Positions 53,602 to 62,516 of a DNA stretch of 64,000 nucleotides are shown here, piece after piece. The stretch covers positions 1 through 64,000 of the forward strand of contig JANNYA010000141.1 of NCBI GenBank assembly GCA_031409855.1, read 5' to 3'. Each line of letters begins with the position of its first letter. Position 1 is the first letter of the stretch. The DNA comes from JANNYA01 sp031409855 (GTDB taxonomy: Bacteria; Pseudomonadota; Gammaproteobacteria; Xanthomonadales; SZUA-5). A program made the position numbers and the translations under genes. The notes beneath the pieces are model-generated. The model searched no databases. It saw only the letters and a program-made list of their open reading frames with translations, and was not told the DNA's origin.

Positions 53602-54699
53602 TTAAACAGATAAGTCGCTAGCGCAACGTATAAATTCTTGAATGACTTGATCACCAGTCGATTGCGCAAGCACCAAGCTTGGGAAGCGGGCGCGAATTTG
53701 ATCCGTTAGGCGCTTTAGTTTGTGGCTGTTCAAAGTTTTGCCTAAACCAAATACATCGCGGCCCACGTCGGATACAAAGCGATGCAGCTTGAAAAAATAC
53801 AGCTCTTGACCGTCGGTCAAGAACTCAATGACGTGTTGCCCAGAGTCGGGTTGCGTTAAATCCCGGCCGTTGCGCATTTCGCGTTCACGCACCAAACGTA
53901 CTGCGCTATCCACCAGTGCCATAAACGGCTCGCCGACATTGGCGGTGTCTAGATCGGCGGAAACCAAAATGAGGCGCGCGCGACGACGCAGGATCGGGTC
54001 ATTCAAATAGTCCGGGTGTGCGGCAATGAACGCGCGTGCCAGCGAGGACGATAGCGAACCGCCGGAGGTGATTACTGCCGGGCTATTGATTGCAATCGCA
54101 TTTCCCGAGTGCGGCGGATGAATTCTGCCGTGCTCGGGGCTTTCCGGACGCGCATCAAAGGTGCTGCCAGCAATCATCCAGGCCAAAGTATCAAAAAACT
54201 CCGCGTGTTCGGACTGGCTAAAGCCAGAGGCACGCAAAATTCGGTGCGTTTCGGCAATGCTGGCGCGTTCATTCGCGCCGACACCGTCTTTATAGTCTAA
54301 TTTTTCCCGTTGCCGCAGGTCATGGCAGTTGGAAAACAGCGCGAGCAGCAGCCACTCTTGTGCCTCAAGCCCGCGCCAGCCCAGCTGTAAACGTGTGCGC
54401 GCCAAGCGCCCGTTCAGTAATTCAAGTGCGTGCTCTTCATTGTGGTAGGTGTGAACGTCATCGCCCCAGCTGCCGTGACGGCTAGCCATGCGCACAAAAC
54501 TCAATCCCAAGGCATCTTGGGTGTGTTGCAGTAACGGCGCAAAGCTGGCGCCAAAAAACTTTAGAAATGAGGCACCCACCGTCGCCATGACCGGCGGTAA
54601 ATCTGGCCGTCGCTCGCGTAGCAATGCATGTGCAGCCGCCACCGAAGCGTGTGCCAGCTCACAGGCATCCGGTTCAAAATGAGCGAAGTGAAAATCCAT
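53602..54699 (-). CDS. HD-domain protein resembling class I cyclic-nucleotide phosphodiesterases
   Basis: About 365 residues. The motif YHNEEHALELL, then LLLALFSNCHDLRQRE, and later LILVSADLDTANVGEPF matches in order the PDEase class I signatures (HNxxHAxD, HD, and the Asp ligand near tAD). These four metal ligands suggest a divalent-metal phosphohydrolase. Class I PDEases hydrolyse cAMP/cGMP mainly in eukaryotes; a substrate cannot be stated. A long N-terminal region (RRPDLPPVMATVGASFLKFFG) is uncharacterised. ATG at 54699 is chosen over an upstream GTG at 54774; neither has a clear ribosome site. Confidence 0.6.
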   Translation of the reverse strand: MDFHFAHFEPDACELAHASVAAAHALLRERRPDLPPVMATVGASFLKFFGASFAPLLQHTQDALGLSFVRMASRHGSWGDDVHTYHNEEHALELLNGRLARTRLQLGWRGLEAQEWLLLALFSNCHDLRQREKLDYKDGVGANERASIAETHRILRASGFSQSEHAEFFDTLAWMIAGSTFDARPESPEHGRIHPPHSGNAIAINSPAVITSGGSLSSSLARAFIAAHPDYLNDPILRRRARLILVSADLDTANVGEPFMALVDSAVRLVREREMRNGRDLTQPDSGQHVIEFLTDGQELYFFKLHRFVSDVGRDVFGLGKTLNSHKLKRLTDQIRARFPSLVLAQSTGDQVIQEFIRCASDLSV

Positions 54700-54812
54700 G
54701 CAAGCGGGCTTGGTCGACGTAAGTTGTGTTGAGTATAGAGAGGCAGCTCGCTTGCGGCGAGCGCTATCACACAAATTTGATAGCGATTAGCGCACCCAAA
54801 GCGCTCAGAAAC

Positions 54813-54839
54813 AAAAAAGCGACGGGTTAGCGTCGCTTT
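54813..54839 (-). terminator. Rho-independent terminator after the TorF-like porin gene
   Basis: On the minus strand, AAAGCGACG / CGTCGCTTT stem around a 6-base loop followed by T's, 50 bp after the porin stop. Confidence 0.85.
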
Positions 54840-54889
54840 CGTGGTTATTGCTTAGTTTTTAGCGTTCGTTCTAAGGCTGTAACTCGAAC

Positions 54890-55606
54890 TTAAAAAGTTG
54901 TCGCCATCGAGAAGACAAACTGGTTGTCGTTGGTTTCACCATAGATGCCTTCAAATGCACCGTTGGTGTCGACATAAGTTAACCCGACTGTCAATGGACC
55001 AAAGGCGCGACTGACGCCGACCGACTTATCAACAATACCGCCACCAAATGCAACTGGGTCATCCAGGTCATAATAGCCAACCGAAGCCGCCACGGTGTAC
55101 TCTTCAGCAATGACAATGCTGTAGCCTAGGTTGTAATAAATTCCAGTTTCGTCCGTAGCAAAGACATCGTTGGAATAGCCAATCAGGCCGCTGAAGCCTT
55201 TGTAAACCAACTTTCCGGTCAGCTCTGTATAGGCAAGTGGAATGTCTTCACCGGGATAATTGAAACGCACCAGCTGTACGTCAGCGGTCAAATCTTCCGC
55301 CAATTCGCCTGTCCAGCCCGCGTAAAGATCGATTTCTAAGTTTGCGCCCGCAGTGCCACCGAAGTCGACGTTCGAGCCCGAAATGCCAAGATACACGCCG
55401 GAATCGCTGTAATAGGTGAAAGCGCCCTGTAAAGCAGGGTCATTCAAATTCTGTGAAATGCCGCGAAACCGATAGTCGCTGACGAATGTCAGTGTGGCAA
55501 CGAATGGGGATTTCGCTTCTTCTTGCTCGCTGTCTTGAGCGAACGCACCGTTCGCAAAGAAACCGAGCATTGCTGCAACTGCCGCTGATAGGAGTTTTGC
55601 TTTCAT
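54890..55606 (-). CDS. TorF-family putative outer-membrane porin
   Basis: 238 residues with signal peptide (ending GAFA). A 12-16 stranded barrel is suggested by alternating strands; it contains TLTFVSDYRFRGISQNLNDPALQG, the hallmark of the TorF family, and ends in Phe (VFSMATTF), the barrel signal. Family function is uncharacterised. It is alone, with its own terminator, and divergent from the kinase-like gene at 55797. Confidence 0.88.
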   Translation of the reverse strand: MKAKLLSAAVAAMLGFFANGAFAQDSEQEEAKSPFVATLTFVSDYRFRGISQNLNDPALQGAFTYYSDSGVYLGISGSNVDFGGTAGANLEIDLYAGWTGELAEDLTADVQLVRFNYPGEDIPLAYTELTGKLVYKGFSGLIGYSNDVFATDETGIYYNLGYSIVIAEEYTVAASVGYYDLDDPVAFGGGIVDKSVGVSRAFGPLTVGLTYVDTNGAFEGIYGETNDNQFVFSMATTF

Positions 55607-55796
55607 TTGTTTCCCTTGTCTGAACTGGTGGTGTTGGCTGATTGTGAACCAACAAACTGCGTTTGACTACTCTAGTGAGGCTTTGAATCGTGCACATGTG
55701 TGATTCTTAATGCTGAACGCAGATAGGTGCTGACACCCAGCGCTGTGGCCCGTAACATTGCGCCAATTTAAATTGCGATCACAGCGGGCATAAGCC

Positions 55797-57746
55797 ATGA
55801 CTACACCCACAATTCCGGGCTATCGGATCGTTAGAGCATTGTCTGAGGCGAATCGCGCGAACGTTTATCTTGCCGAGCAACAATCTTTACAGCGTTTGGT
55901 GGCCCTTAAAGTCTTGAGCTTTGCGATGAGCGATAACGAAGCCTCCAGGCGGCGCGTGATCGAGGAAGGTAAAGCCGCAGCAAGGCTGACGCATCCAAAT
56001 TTACTCAGCGTATTTGACATTGGCGAGGCCGATGGCCGCCCCTACATCGCGACCGAATACGTTTCCGGCGGCACGATGCGTGATCGCTTGAGCAATGGCG
56101 CGCTTGAGATCGACAAGGTGCTGTCGATTGCGCGTGACCTTGTGACCGGCTTAAAATTTTTGCATAGCCAAGGTTTTTTACATCGCGATATCAAGCCTAC
56201 CAATGTTTTTTTTAGGGAAGACGGCACCGCATTGCTGGGTGAGGCGGGTGTCGCACGTGCGGTGAGTGGAAAAACGCCTGAAAATGAGCAGGTCGCTTTT
56301 GGTAGCCCACACTATATGAGCCCAGAACGCGCGCAGGCCCTACCTTCCGACGGTCGCTCTGATCAATACAGCCTAGCGGTAGTGATTTGGGAAGCGTTGA
56401 CCGGCAAGCCGCCGTTCGACGCGGATGATCCATTTCAGGTGGCGATTAAACATATCAGCGAAGCGGTACCCGCGTTGCCGCTGGCGTTAGCGGTGATGCA
56501 GCCGATTCTGGGCCGTTGCTTAGCCAAGCAAGCTGAGCAGCGTTTTACCAATGCTGCTGAGCTACTCAATGCAATTGAGCAACTGATCGCGGCACGCGTG
56601 GCGAGCGGCCAAACGCCAAGTACGAAAGCGGCGAGCAACCCAGCGCCGCTTGCGCAAAAGCCGCTGCAGTCACATACAGCGGTGTCACCAACAGCGGCGG
56701 CAGATATGAGCGCGCCGACGGCGATTATGCGCGTCGATATACTGCCGCCGAATAGCCCTGGGCGTGATGATTTAGCCGTTACCTTATTGGGCAATGCCAC
56801 CCAGCCAGTTGCCGTCGTGCCCGAGCGCCAAGCTGCTGCCAAACCACCCGCGATGGGTGAAACAGCCGTTATGCCGGTTCTGGATGCGCGCAATTTAGCT
56901 ACGCCAGGGCAGAGCGCCGGTTCGGCGACCGCGATCGTGGTACCCGTGCCCGAGCGGCGCGTTGTTGCAGCACCGGCCATTCCGCCTGCGACTGTGGTCG
57001 GGCAGCGGGCGATCACGCCCGAGCAATTGGCAGCAAAAGCGTCTGCGCCGATGCCTGCCTCAGCGGCGACAATGGTGAGCCCGGCTTATGCGCCGCCCGC
57101 ACCATTTACGCCGCCCGCAGCCGCTCCCGGTAATTATGCCGCCCCGGCACCCTTTGCTCCGGCACCCTTCGCCCCGCCGCAGCCAAATGCCGCACCCTTG
57201 ATGCAAGCGCCCGTGCCGCGTGTCGATGTGAAACGTTCCGGCGCTGCTGGCTGGCTGATTTGGATTGGCGTGCTGGGGCTACTGTGTGCCGGTGCCGCCA
57301 CTTGGTGGGTACTTAAAGGCAGTAAAGAGCAACCGCAAAATATAGCACCGACGCCCGGAGCAGGGCAGGTTGGTGATGCTGGTGCATCAGCGTCCGCGCG
57401 CGAAACCCCGGTGCAACCACCACAAGCCGGTGTGGCTGGTGACGTTGGCAGCTTAGATGCCCTTTCAGCAAAAGCGAGTGCGGCGTTTGCAGCCGGGGAT
57501 TTTGTTTCGCCAGTCGGTGAGTGCGCCGCATTTTATTACCAGCAAATTTTGGCGCAAACCCCGGACGATGCCTTTGCGCGCGCGCGCTTGCAAGAAACCG
57601 GCGATGGCGCGGAAGCGCAGATTCGTGCTGCGCTGCAAGCCGGCACGCAAAGCACGGCGCGCGCGTACTTGGATAATGCGTTAGTTTATTTCGCGGATCG
57701 CGAGAGTTTCAAAAGGTTAAAAGCAGAGTTTGACGCGCAATCGTGA
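55797..57746 (+). CDS. Membrane Ser/Thr kinase-like protein with altered active-site motifs
   Basis: 649 residues. The kinase-like domain (1-270) keeps Lys38 (VALKVL), HRDIKPTN (129-136) and SPER (175-178), but the G-loop is ALSEANRANVYLAE, without the glycines, and DFG is replaced by Glu149-Ala150-Gly151 in LLGEAGVAR. Loss of the metal-binding Asp usually means a pseudokinase or reduced activity. A Pro/Ala-rich linker (about 270-475) leads to one TM helix (about 483-503, GWLIWIGVLGLLCAGAATWWVL) and a C-terminal periplasmic region (about 545-649) with helical repeat character. Neighbouring torF-like gene is divergent. Role: scaffold or ATP-independent regulator (inference). Confidence 0.85.
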   Translation: MTTPTIPGYRIVRALSEANRANVYLAEQQSLQRLVALKVLSFAMSDNEASRRRVIEEGKAAARLTHPNLLSVFDIGEADGRPYIATEYVSGGTMRDRLSNGALEIDKVLSIARDLVTGLKFLHSQGFLHRDIKPTNVFFREDGTALLGEAGVARAVSGKTPENEQVAFGSPHYMSPERAQALPSDGRSDQYSLAVVIWEALTGKPPFDADDPFQVAIKHISEAVPALPLALAVMQPILGRCLAKQAEQRFTNAAELLNAIEQLIAARVASGQTPSTKAASNPAPLAQKPLQSHTAVSPTAAADMSAPTAIMRVDILPPNSPGRDDLAVTLLGNATQPVAVVPERQAAAKPPAMGETAVMPVLDARNLATPGQSAGSATAIVVPVPERRVVAAPAIPPATVVGQRAITPEQLAAKASAPMPASAATMVSPAYAPPAPFTPPAAAPGNYAAPAPFAPAPFAPPQPNAAPLMQAPVPRVDVKRSGAAGWLIWIGVLGLLCAGAATWWVLKGSKEQPQNIAPTPGAGQVGDAGASASARETPVQPPQAGVAGDVGSLDALSAKASAAFAAGDFVSPVGECAAFYYQQILAQTPDDAFARARLQETGDGAEAQIRAALQAGTQSTARAYLDNALVYFADRESFKRLKAEFDAQS

Positions 57747-57810
57747 GTTCAAATCATCGGCTAAAGACACGCTGCAGCCTGAACTTGACTTGCTGGGTTG
57801 CTGCGCCCTG

Positions 57811-58275
57811 TCAAATCTCGCTGCCATCTTTTTTCGAAAAGCCACCGCCGCCCGAGTAGCGCCCGGCATTGAATTTCATATCAATATCGGAATATTCGCC
57901 CGAGTCCAAATCACTGCGCGAGCCCACGACCAATAAAATCACATCGGCATCGCTGCGGTTTTGCATACAGTGGCCATCTTTTATGCCAGCGGCAAATCCA
58001 GCGCTTTCGCCAGCGCGCAGCGTGATTTCGCCGGCGTCAGTTAACAGCACGACGACGCCGGAAATTACAAACACAAACTCGTCTTCATGGCTGTGCCAAT
58101 GGCGTTGGCTGGACCAAACGCCGGGTGGCAGACGCACCCGATTGACGCCAAATTGGGTGAGGCCCGTCACATCCCCCAGCACTGTCCATTCGCGGTCGCG
58201 GCAGGGAATATCGAAAGGCGGCGGATAGCGCGTGCCGCGTCGTTGCTCGGCTTTCGTCTCATCAATTTTGCCCAT
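57811..58275 (-). CDS. Cupin-domain protein
   Basis: About 154 residues from ATG 58275; the frame continues upstream into repeat sequence, so the longer version is rejected. Cupin motif 1 is visible in HWHSHEDEFVFVISG and motif 2 near GESAGFAAGIKDGHCMQN. Metal-binding His/Glu positions (H, H, E, H) fit a small cupin enzyme or binding protein. Convergent with the kinase-like gene. Substrate unknown. Confidence 0.78.
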   Translation of the reverse strand: MGKIDETKAEQRRGTRYPPPFDIPCRDREWTVLGDVTGLTQFGVNRVRLPPGVWSSQRHWHSHEDEFVFVISGVVVLLTDAGEITLRAGESAGFAAGIKDGHCMQNRSDADVILLVVGSRSDLDSGEYSDIDMKFNAGRYSGGGGFSKKDGSEI

Positions 58276-58348
58276 CGGTTCGTTTCCCAGTTTGGTCGCG
58301 CGGCAGAGTTTAGCGGGATTCTGGGCAAGTCTCGCGGCAAATAAATCC

Positions 58349-58377
58349 GGCGATGAGCGACACGACCAATAAGCCTC
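58349..58377 (+). repeat. Solitary copy related to the 28-bp repeats
   Basis: GGCGATGAGCGACACGACCA-ATAAGCCTC resembles the 28-bp tandem units 320 bp downstream (58697-58786), sharing GCGATGAGCGACACG and AATAAG. Confidence 0.5.
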
Positions 58378-58402
58378 TCCATGAACCTCGCGGAAAAATG
58401 CA

Positions 58403-58471
58403 TCGTCATTGCGAACGCAGTGAAGCAATCTCGTCGTTTAAAGCTAGATTGCTTCGCTACGCTCTCTCCAT
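58403..58471. repeat. Dispersed inverted-repeat element (short copy)
   Basis: TCGTCATTGCGAACGCAGTG-AAGCAATCT is matched, inverted, by AGATTGCTTCGCTACGCTC. Same family as the larger hairpin at 58522-58606. Confidence 0.7.
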
Positions 58472-58521
58472 GAACTAAAACTGTAAGTTATTGATTTATA
58501 TAGAAGGCGCGTTTCGAACAA

Positions 58522-58606
58522 CCTCGTCATTGCGAACGAAGTGAAGCAATCTCAACGCGGCAAGACTAAAAGACGAGATTGCTTCGCTGCGCTCGCAAAG
58601 ACGAGG
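58522..58606. repeat. Dispersed inverted-repeat element, 32-bp arms
   Basis: Arms at 58522-58553 and 58575-58606 are nearly complementary over 32 bp with a 21-base loop; core GTGAAGCAATCTC/GAGATTGCTTCGCTGC. This is a widely known kind of bacterial intergenic repeat; part of it is repeated again, without the partner arm, at 58627-58660. Confidence 0.75.
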
Positions 58607-58696
58607 TTCATGGTCTCTCAACAGCCGCTTTGTGGCTGAAAACTCGCAAAGACGAAGTTCATGGTCTCGGGGCAGCCGCTTTGTGGTTGAAAAAAC

Positions 58697-58786
58697 GCGA
58701 TGAGCGACACGGCAGAAAAGTCTCGCGATGAGCGACACGGCAGATAAGTCTCGCGATGAGCGACACGGCAAATAAGTCTCGCGATG
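58697..58786 (+). repeat. Three tandem 28-bp repeats plus a partial fourth
   Basis: Units start at 58697, 58725 and 58753 with a partial copy GCGATG at 58781. Each opens GCGATGAGCGACACGGCA and closes AAGTCTC, with 1-2 base differences (GAAAAG, GATAAG, AATAAG). With the elements above it, this fills the cupin-ppsA gap of 591 bp, which has no supportable gene. Confidence 0.85.
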
Positions 58787-58866
58787 CCAAAGTGTGACCG
58801 ATAGCTTGTTTAGTCCAATTTAGATTTGCATTATCCGCGCTATCTTTTAGAGCGCATGGATTCGCA

Positions 58867-61242
58867 ATGAGCAACCCTTATATTCTTTGGTTAGAGCAAC
58901 TTCGCTTGAGCGATTTGCCGCAAGTGGGCGGAAAAAATGCGTCCTTGGGCGAAATGATCGGCAATTTATCGGCGCTTGGTGTTTCCGTGCCGGGCGGATT
59001 CGCCACCACCGCCAGCGGCTTTCGTGAGTTTGTTGAATTCAATCAAATCAAAGAACGCATTTACGCGCGCTTGGCGGCGCTGAATATCGATGATGTCAAC
59101 GCCCTGGTCGCCGCTGGCGCAGAAATTCGCGGCTGGGTGCACGCGGCGCAGTTTCCGGCGGCTTTTGAGGCCGAAATTCGCCGTGCTTATGCGCAATTAG
59201 AGCTGAAAACGGGCTTGGCAAACCCCGCCGTCGCGGTGCGCTCCTCAGCGACTGCAGAAGATTTGCCGGACGCGTCATTCGCGGGTCAACAAGAAACCTT
59301 TTTAAACGTGACCGGCGCCGATTCGGTGTTGGCGCGGATCAAGGAAGTTTTCGCCTCGCTTTATAATGACCGCGCGATTAGCTATCGCGTGCATCATGGT
59401 TTTAAGCACGAAGATGTATTTTTGTCAGCCGGTATCCAGCAAATGGTGCGCTCAGATTTAGCCACCTCGGGCGTGGCGTTTACGCTGGATACCGAATCGG
59501 GCTTTACCGATGTGGTGTTTATTACCGCGAGCTATGGTTTGGGCGAAATGGTGGTGCAGGGCGCGGTAAACCCTGACGAATATATTGTCTACAAACCGGC
59601 GCTGCGCGCGGCTAAACGTGCGCTGATTCGTCGGGTTTTAGGCAGCAAGCAAACGCGCATGGTGTATTCGGATAAACCCGGCGAGCGCGTGCGGGTCGAG
59701 CCGGTGCCGCTCGCCGATCAGAATCAGTTTTGTATGACCGAGGTGGAATGCGCGGAATTGGCGCGCCAAGCGCTGACGATTGAGCAGCATTACGGCCGCC
59801 CAATGGACATCGAATGGGCTAAAGATGGCTTGAGCGGCAAGCTTTACATCGTGCAGGCGCGGCCAGAAACGGTGAAATCGCGGCAGAATGCCACCGAAGT
59901 TGAGAAATTTCACCTGCGCGAAAAAGGTGAGCTATTGGTGCAGGGCAGGGCGATTGGGCAAAAAATTGGTGCGGGCCCGGCGCGTGTGGTCAAAGGCACG
60001 GCACAAATGGATTTGGTGCAGGCGGGCGATGTGTTGGTAACGGATATGACCGACCCAGATTGGGAACCGGTGATGAAACGCGCCTCGGCGATCGTGACCA
60101 ATCGCGGTGGCCGCACCTGCCACGCCGCGATCATTGCGCGCGAATTGGGTATTCCGGCGATTGTGGGCTGTGGCGACGCGACGTTAAAAATCGCAGCGGG
60201 CGCGCAGGTCACAGTGTCATGCGCGGAGGGCGATACTGGCAATGTCTATGCGGGCGCACTAAAATTTGAGCGCCTGACCGCGAATTTGGGTGATATGCCA
60301 CCGGCACCTCTCAAAATTATGATGAACGTCGCACACCCAGAGCGCGCGTTTGAGTTCGGCCAGCTGCCCAATGCCGGTGTCGGTTTGGCGCGCCTGGAGA
60401 TGATTATCAACAGCCACATTGGCGTACACCCGAAAGCGCTGCTGGAATATGATCAGCAAGACGCAGTCGTCAAAGCGCAGATTGATGCGCGCATCCAGGG
60501 CTATGCCAGCCCGGTCGATTTTTATGTGGATCGCTTGGCCGAAGGCATGGCAATGATCGCTGCAGCATTTGCGCCGAACCCGGTGATCGTGCGTCTAAGC
60601 GATTTTAAGAGCAATGAATACGCCGAACTGATTGGCGGCAAACGCTACGAGCCAGAAGAACACAATCCCATGATCGGTTTTAGAGGCGCATCGCGCTATG
60701 TCGACAATCGCTTTAAAGACTGTTTCGCGCTGGAATGCCGCGCGATGAAACGCGTGCGCGAAGAAATGGGCTTGACCAATGTCTGGGCAATGATTCCGTT
60801 TGTGCGCACCGTTGGCGAAGCCGAAAAAGTGATCGAAACCTTGGCCGAATTTGGCCTCAAGCGCGGCGAACAGGGCTTGAAAGTCATCATGATGTGCGAA
60901 GTGCCGAGCAACGCGATTTTGGCGGAAGAATTTTTAGCCCACTTCGACGGCTTTTCCATTGGCAGCAATGATTTAACCCAACTTACCCTCGGCCTGGACC
61001 GCGATTCCGATATCGTCGCCCACCTGTTTGATGAGCGCGACCCAGCGGTCAAAAAACTGCTGTCGATGGCGATTAGTGCGGCTAAGAAAATGGGCAAATA
61101 CATCGGCATCTGCGGCCAAGGGCCGTCCGATCACCCGGATTTGGCGCAGTGGCTATTGGCGCAAGGTATCGAAAGTATTTCCTTGACGCCCGATACCGTG
61201 GTGGAGACTTGGTTGCTGTTGGCGCGCTCGAAAGCGGCGTAA
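58867..61242 (+). CDS. ppsA: Phosphoenolpyruvate synthase
   Basis: A 791-residue enzyme that makes PEP from pyruvate and ATP (AMP and phosphate released), needed for gluconeogenesis. The N-terminal ATP-grasp part has VGGKNASLGEMI and RSSATAEDLPDASFAGQQETFL. The phospho-His is in TNRGGRTCHAAIIARELGIPAIVGC. The C-terminal PEP/pyruvate barrel has ARLEMIINSHIGVHP, RLSDFKSNEYAELIGG, EVPSNAILAEEFL, and IGSNDLTQLTLGLDRDS, with Cys in YIGICGQGPSD. Length is typical. No ppsR-type regulator gene is adjacent in the window. Confidence 0.96.
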   Translation: MSNPYILWLEQLRLSDLPQVGGKNASLGEMIGNLSALGVSVPGGFATTASGFREFVEFNQIKERIYARLAALNIDDVNALVAAGAEIRGWVHAAQFPAAFEAEIRRAYAQLELKTGLANPAVAVRSSATAEDLPDASFAGQQETFLNVTGADSVLARIKEVFASLYNDRAISYRVHHGFKHEDVFLSAGIQQMVRSDLATSGVAFTLDTESGFTDVVFITASYGLGEMVVQGAVNPDEYIVYKPALRAAKRALIRRVLGSKQTRMVYSDKPGERVRVEPVPLADQNQFCMTEVECAELARQALTIEQHYGRPMDIEWAKDGLSGKLYIVQARPETVKSRQNATEVEKFHLREKGELLVQGRAIGQKIGAGPARVVKGTAQMDLVQAGDVLVTDMTDPDWEPVMKRASAIVTNRGGRTCHAAIIARELGIPAIVGCGDATLKIAAGAQVTVSCAEGDTGNVYAGALKFERLTANLGDMPPAPLKIMMNVAHPERAFEFGQLPNAGVGLARLEMIINSHIGVHPKALLEYDQQDAVVKAQIDARIQGYASPVDFYVDRLAEGMAMIAAAFAPNPVIVRLSDFKSNEYAELIGGKRYEPEEHNPMIGFRGASRYVDNRFKDCFALECRAMKRVREEMGLTNVWAMIPFVRTVGEAEKVIETLAEFGLKRGEQGLKVIMMCEVPSNAILAEEFLAHFDGFSIGSNDLTQLTLGLDRDSDIVAHLFDERDPAVKKLLSMAISAAKKMGKYIGICGQGPSDHPDLAQWLLAQGIESISLTPDTVVETWLLLARSKAA

Positions 61243-61268
61243 ACTTCTCGACTAGGCGAGAGAAAATT

Positions 61269-62477
61269 ATGATAAAAAAATTGTTTGTTGATGGCTACAA
61301 GACCCTCGTCGATTTCACATTTGAGCCTGAGAGAGTGACATTACTCGCTGGTGGGAATGGTGCTGGAAAGTCCAGCGTGTTCGAGGTGATTGATTCCCTG
61401 CGGCGGTTTATCGTTTTTGGTGAAAAGGTTTCAGAAATTTTTCCAGCAAGCGTATTTACTCGCACGCAGCTGTTTTTGAATAGAGCATCTGAACAATTTG
61501 GAATTACCCTCAACAGCTACGGCCCATGCCTTGAGTTGCGCATAGAAATTGGAGTTGTACTAAATCATGCACATTACAAATACGACTTGTTGTTGCACCG
61601 AAAAATTTACGGGCAGACGGAACTACTTGCTGAAAAACTGAGCGTTGCGAATATCGCTGACCCTGATTCCGCTGTTGTGTTGTGCAACTTTGAAACCTCG
61701 CCGAGTGAACACGGTGGAACAAACGTCCAAGGTGAAAATAAACTCCAGACCGTCTTCGATGTCGCGGGCAATCTGAAAGCATCAATTCCTTCTGGGAGGG
61801 CGCGCTCTTTTCTGTCGGAGCTTCAGGAGAATGACTGGTCTTTACCGCACATCGTTTTTCGCGAAGCACTTAAGCGCACCGCCATACTCAAACCAGATGT
61901 CACGCGCATGGTCGGTGTGTCGCAAGCAGAAAGTGAGTGGCTAAAGCGGGATTGCAGCAATTTTGCAGATTGGTATCGCGGTTGGGTTGCTCGCTTCCCT
62001 GAACGTGCGCACCAGATGTCGCAACTTTTAAAATCAGCCATGCCTGGATTCAATGAGCTTCGAGTTTTGCCAGCGGGTGAACATCGACTACTGCAAGTAG
62101 AGTTCAATCACAGTGATAATTTGCTAAGTGAGTTTAGGCTTGAAGAGTTATCGGAAGGCCAGCGCATGATGATCTTACTTGCCGCATTGGCGCAGTCGAA
62201 AGAGTTTGACGTGCTTTTGTTGGATGAGCCAGACAATTTTGTTGCACCGGGCGAAGTTGGGCCGTTTCTCAACGCGCTGGTCAGTGATTTTGAAGGTTCA
62301 GCATCGCAAAAACAGCTGATCGTTATTTCGCATCATCCGCGTTCTATCGATCGGCTTGCAAGTTGGAGCGCTATTTTGTTTTCAGTTCGTGCAGGTCTCA
62401 CTCAAATCGCTCTCCTGAAAGATATTGATCTTGACGGTGTGCCTTTATCGGAAGCGATGCTTGATCAAGTGGTTTGA
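61269..62477 (+). CDS. AAA/ABC-type ATPase (AAA_21/OLD-like), first gene of a two-gene cassette
   Basis: A 402-residue ATPase from ATG 61269; the longer frame starting at 61149 lies inside ppsA and is rejected. Motifs: Walker A GGNGAGKSS (28-36), an ABC-like signature LSEGQ (294-298), Walker B LLLDEPDNFV (Asp319, Glu320), and a switch His in VISHHPRS (355-356). This is the layout of the OLD/RecF/AAA_15/AAA_21 ATPases used by many anti-phage systems, but it has no C-terminal TOPRIM domain. The gene directly after it, 39 bp on, encodes a TOPRIM-like protein. By eye it is less GC-rich than ppsA, which suggests acquisition. Functional call is inference. Confidence 0.82.
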   Translation: MIKKLFVDGYKTLVDFTFEPERVTLLAGGNGAGKSSVFEVIDSLRRFIVFGEKVSEIFPASVFTRTQLFLNRASEQFGITLNSYGPCLELRIEIGVVLNHAHYKYDLLLHRKIYGQTELLAEKLSVANIADPDSAVVLCNFETSPSEHGGTNVQGENKLQTVFDVAGNLKASIPSGRARSFLSELQENDWSLPHIVFREALKRTAILKPDVTRMVGVSQAESEWLKRDCSNFADWYRGWVARFPERAHQMSQLLKSAMPGFNELRVLPAGEHRLLQVEFNHSDNLLSEFRLEELSEGQRMMILLAALAQSKEFDVLLLDEPDNFVAPGEVGPFLNALVSDFEGSASQKQLIVISHHPRSIDRLASWSAILFSVRAGLTQIALLKDIDLDGVPLSEAMLDQVV

Positions 62478-62516
62478 GTCCGTTTTTCAGCCTTCGGCTC
62501 GGGAGTCTGCCCCACC

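Noticed and set aside
58276..58428. N-terminal extension of the cupin protein
   Set aside because: It runs through repeat sequence and is not cupin-like; ATG 58275 gives a normal-sized protein.
58697..58786. CRISPR-like array
   Set aside because: The 28-bp units abut directly with no unique spacers, and no cas gene is in the window.
61149..61268. N-terminal extension of the ATPase into ppsA
   Set aside because: The first 40 residues overlap ppsA in another frame; the ATG at 61269 directly precedes a conserved ATPase start (IKKLFVDGYKTL).
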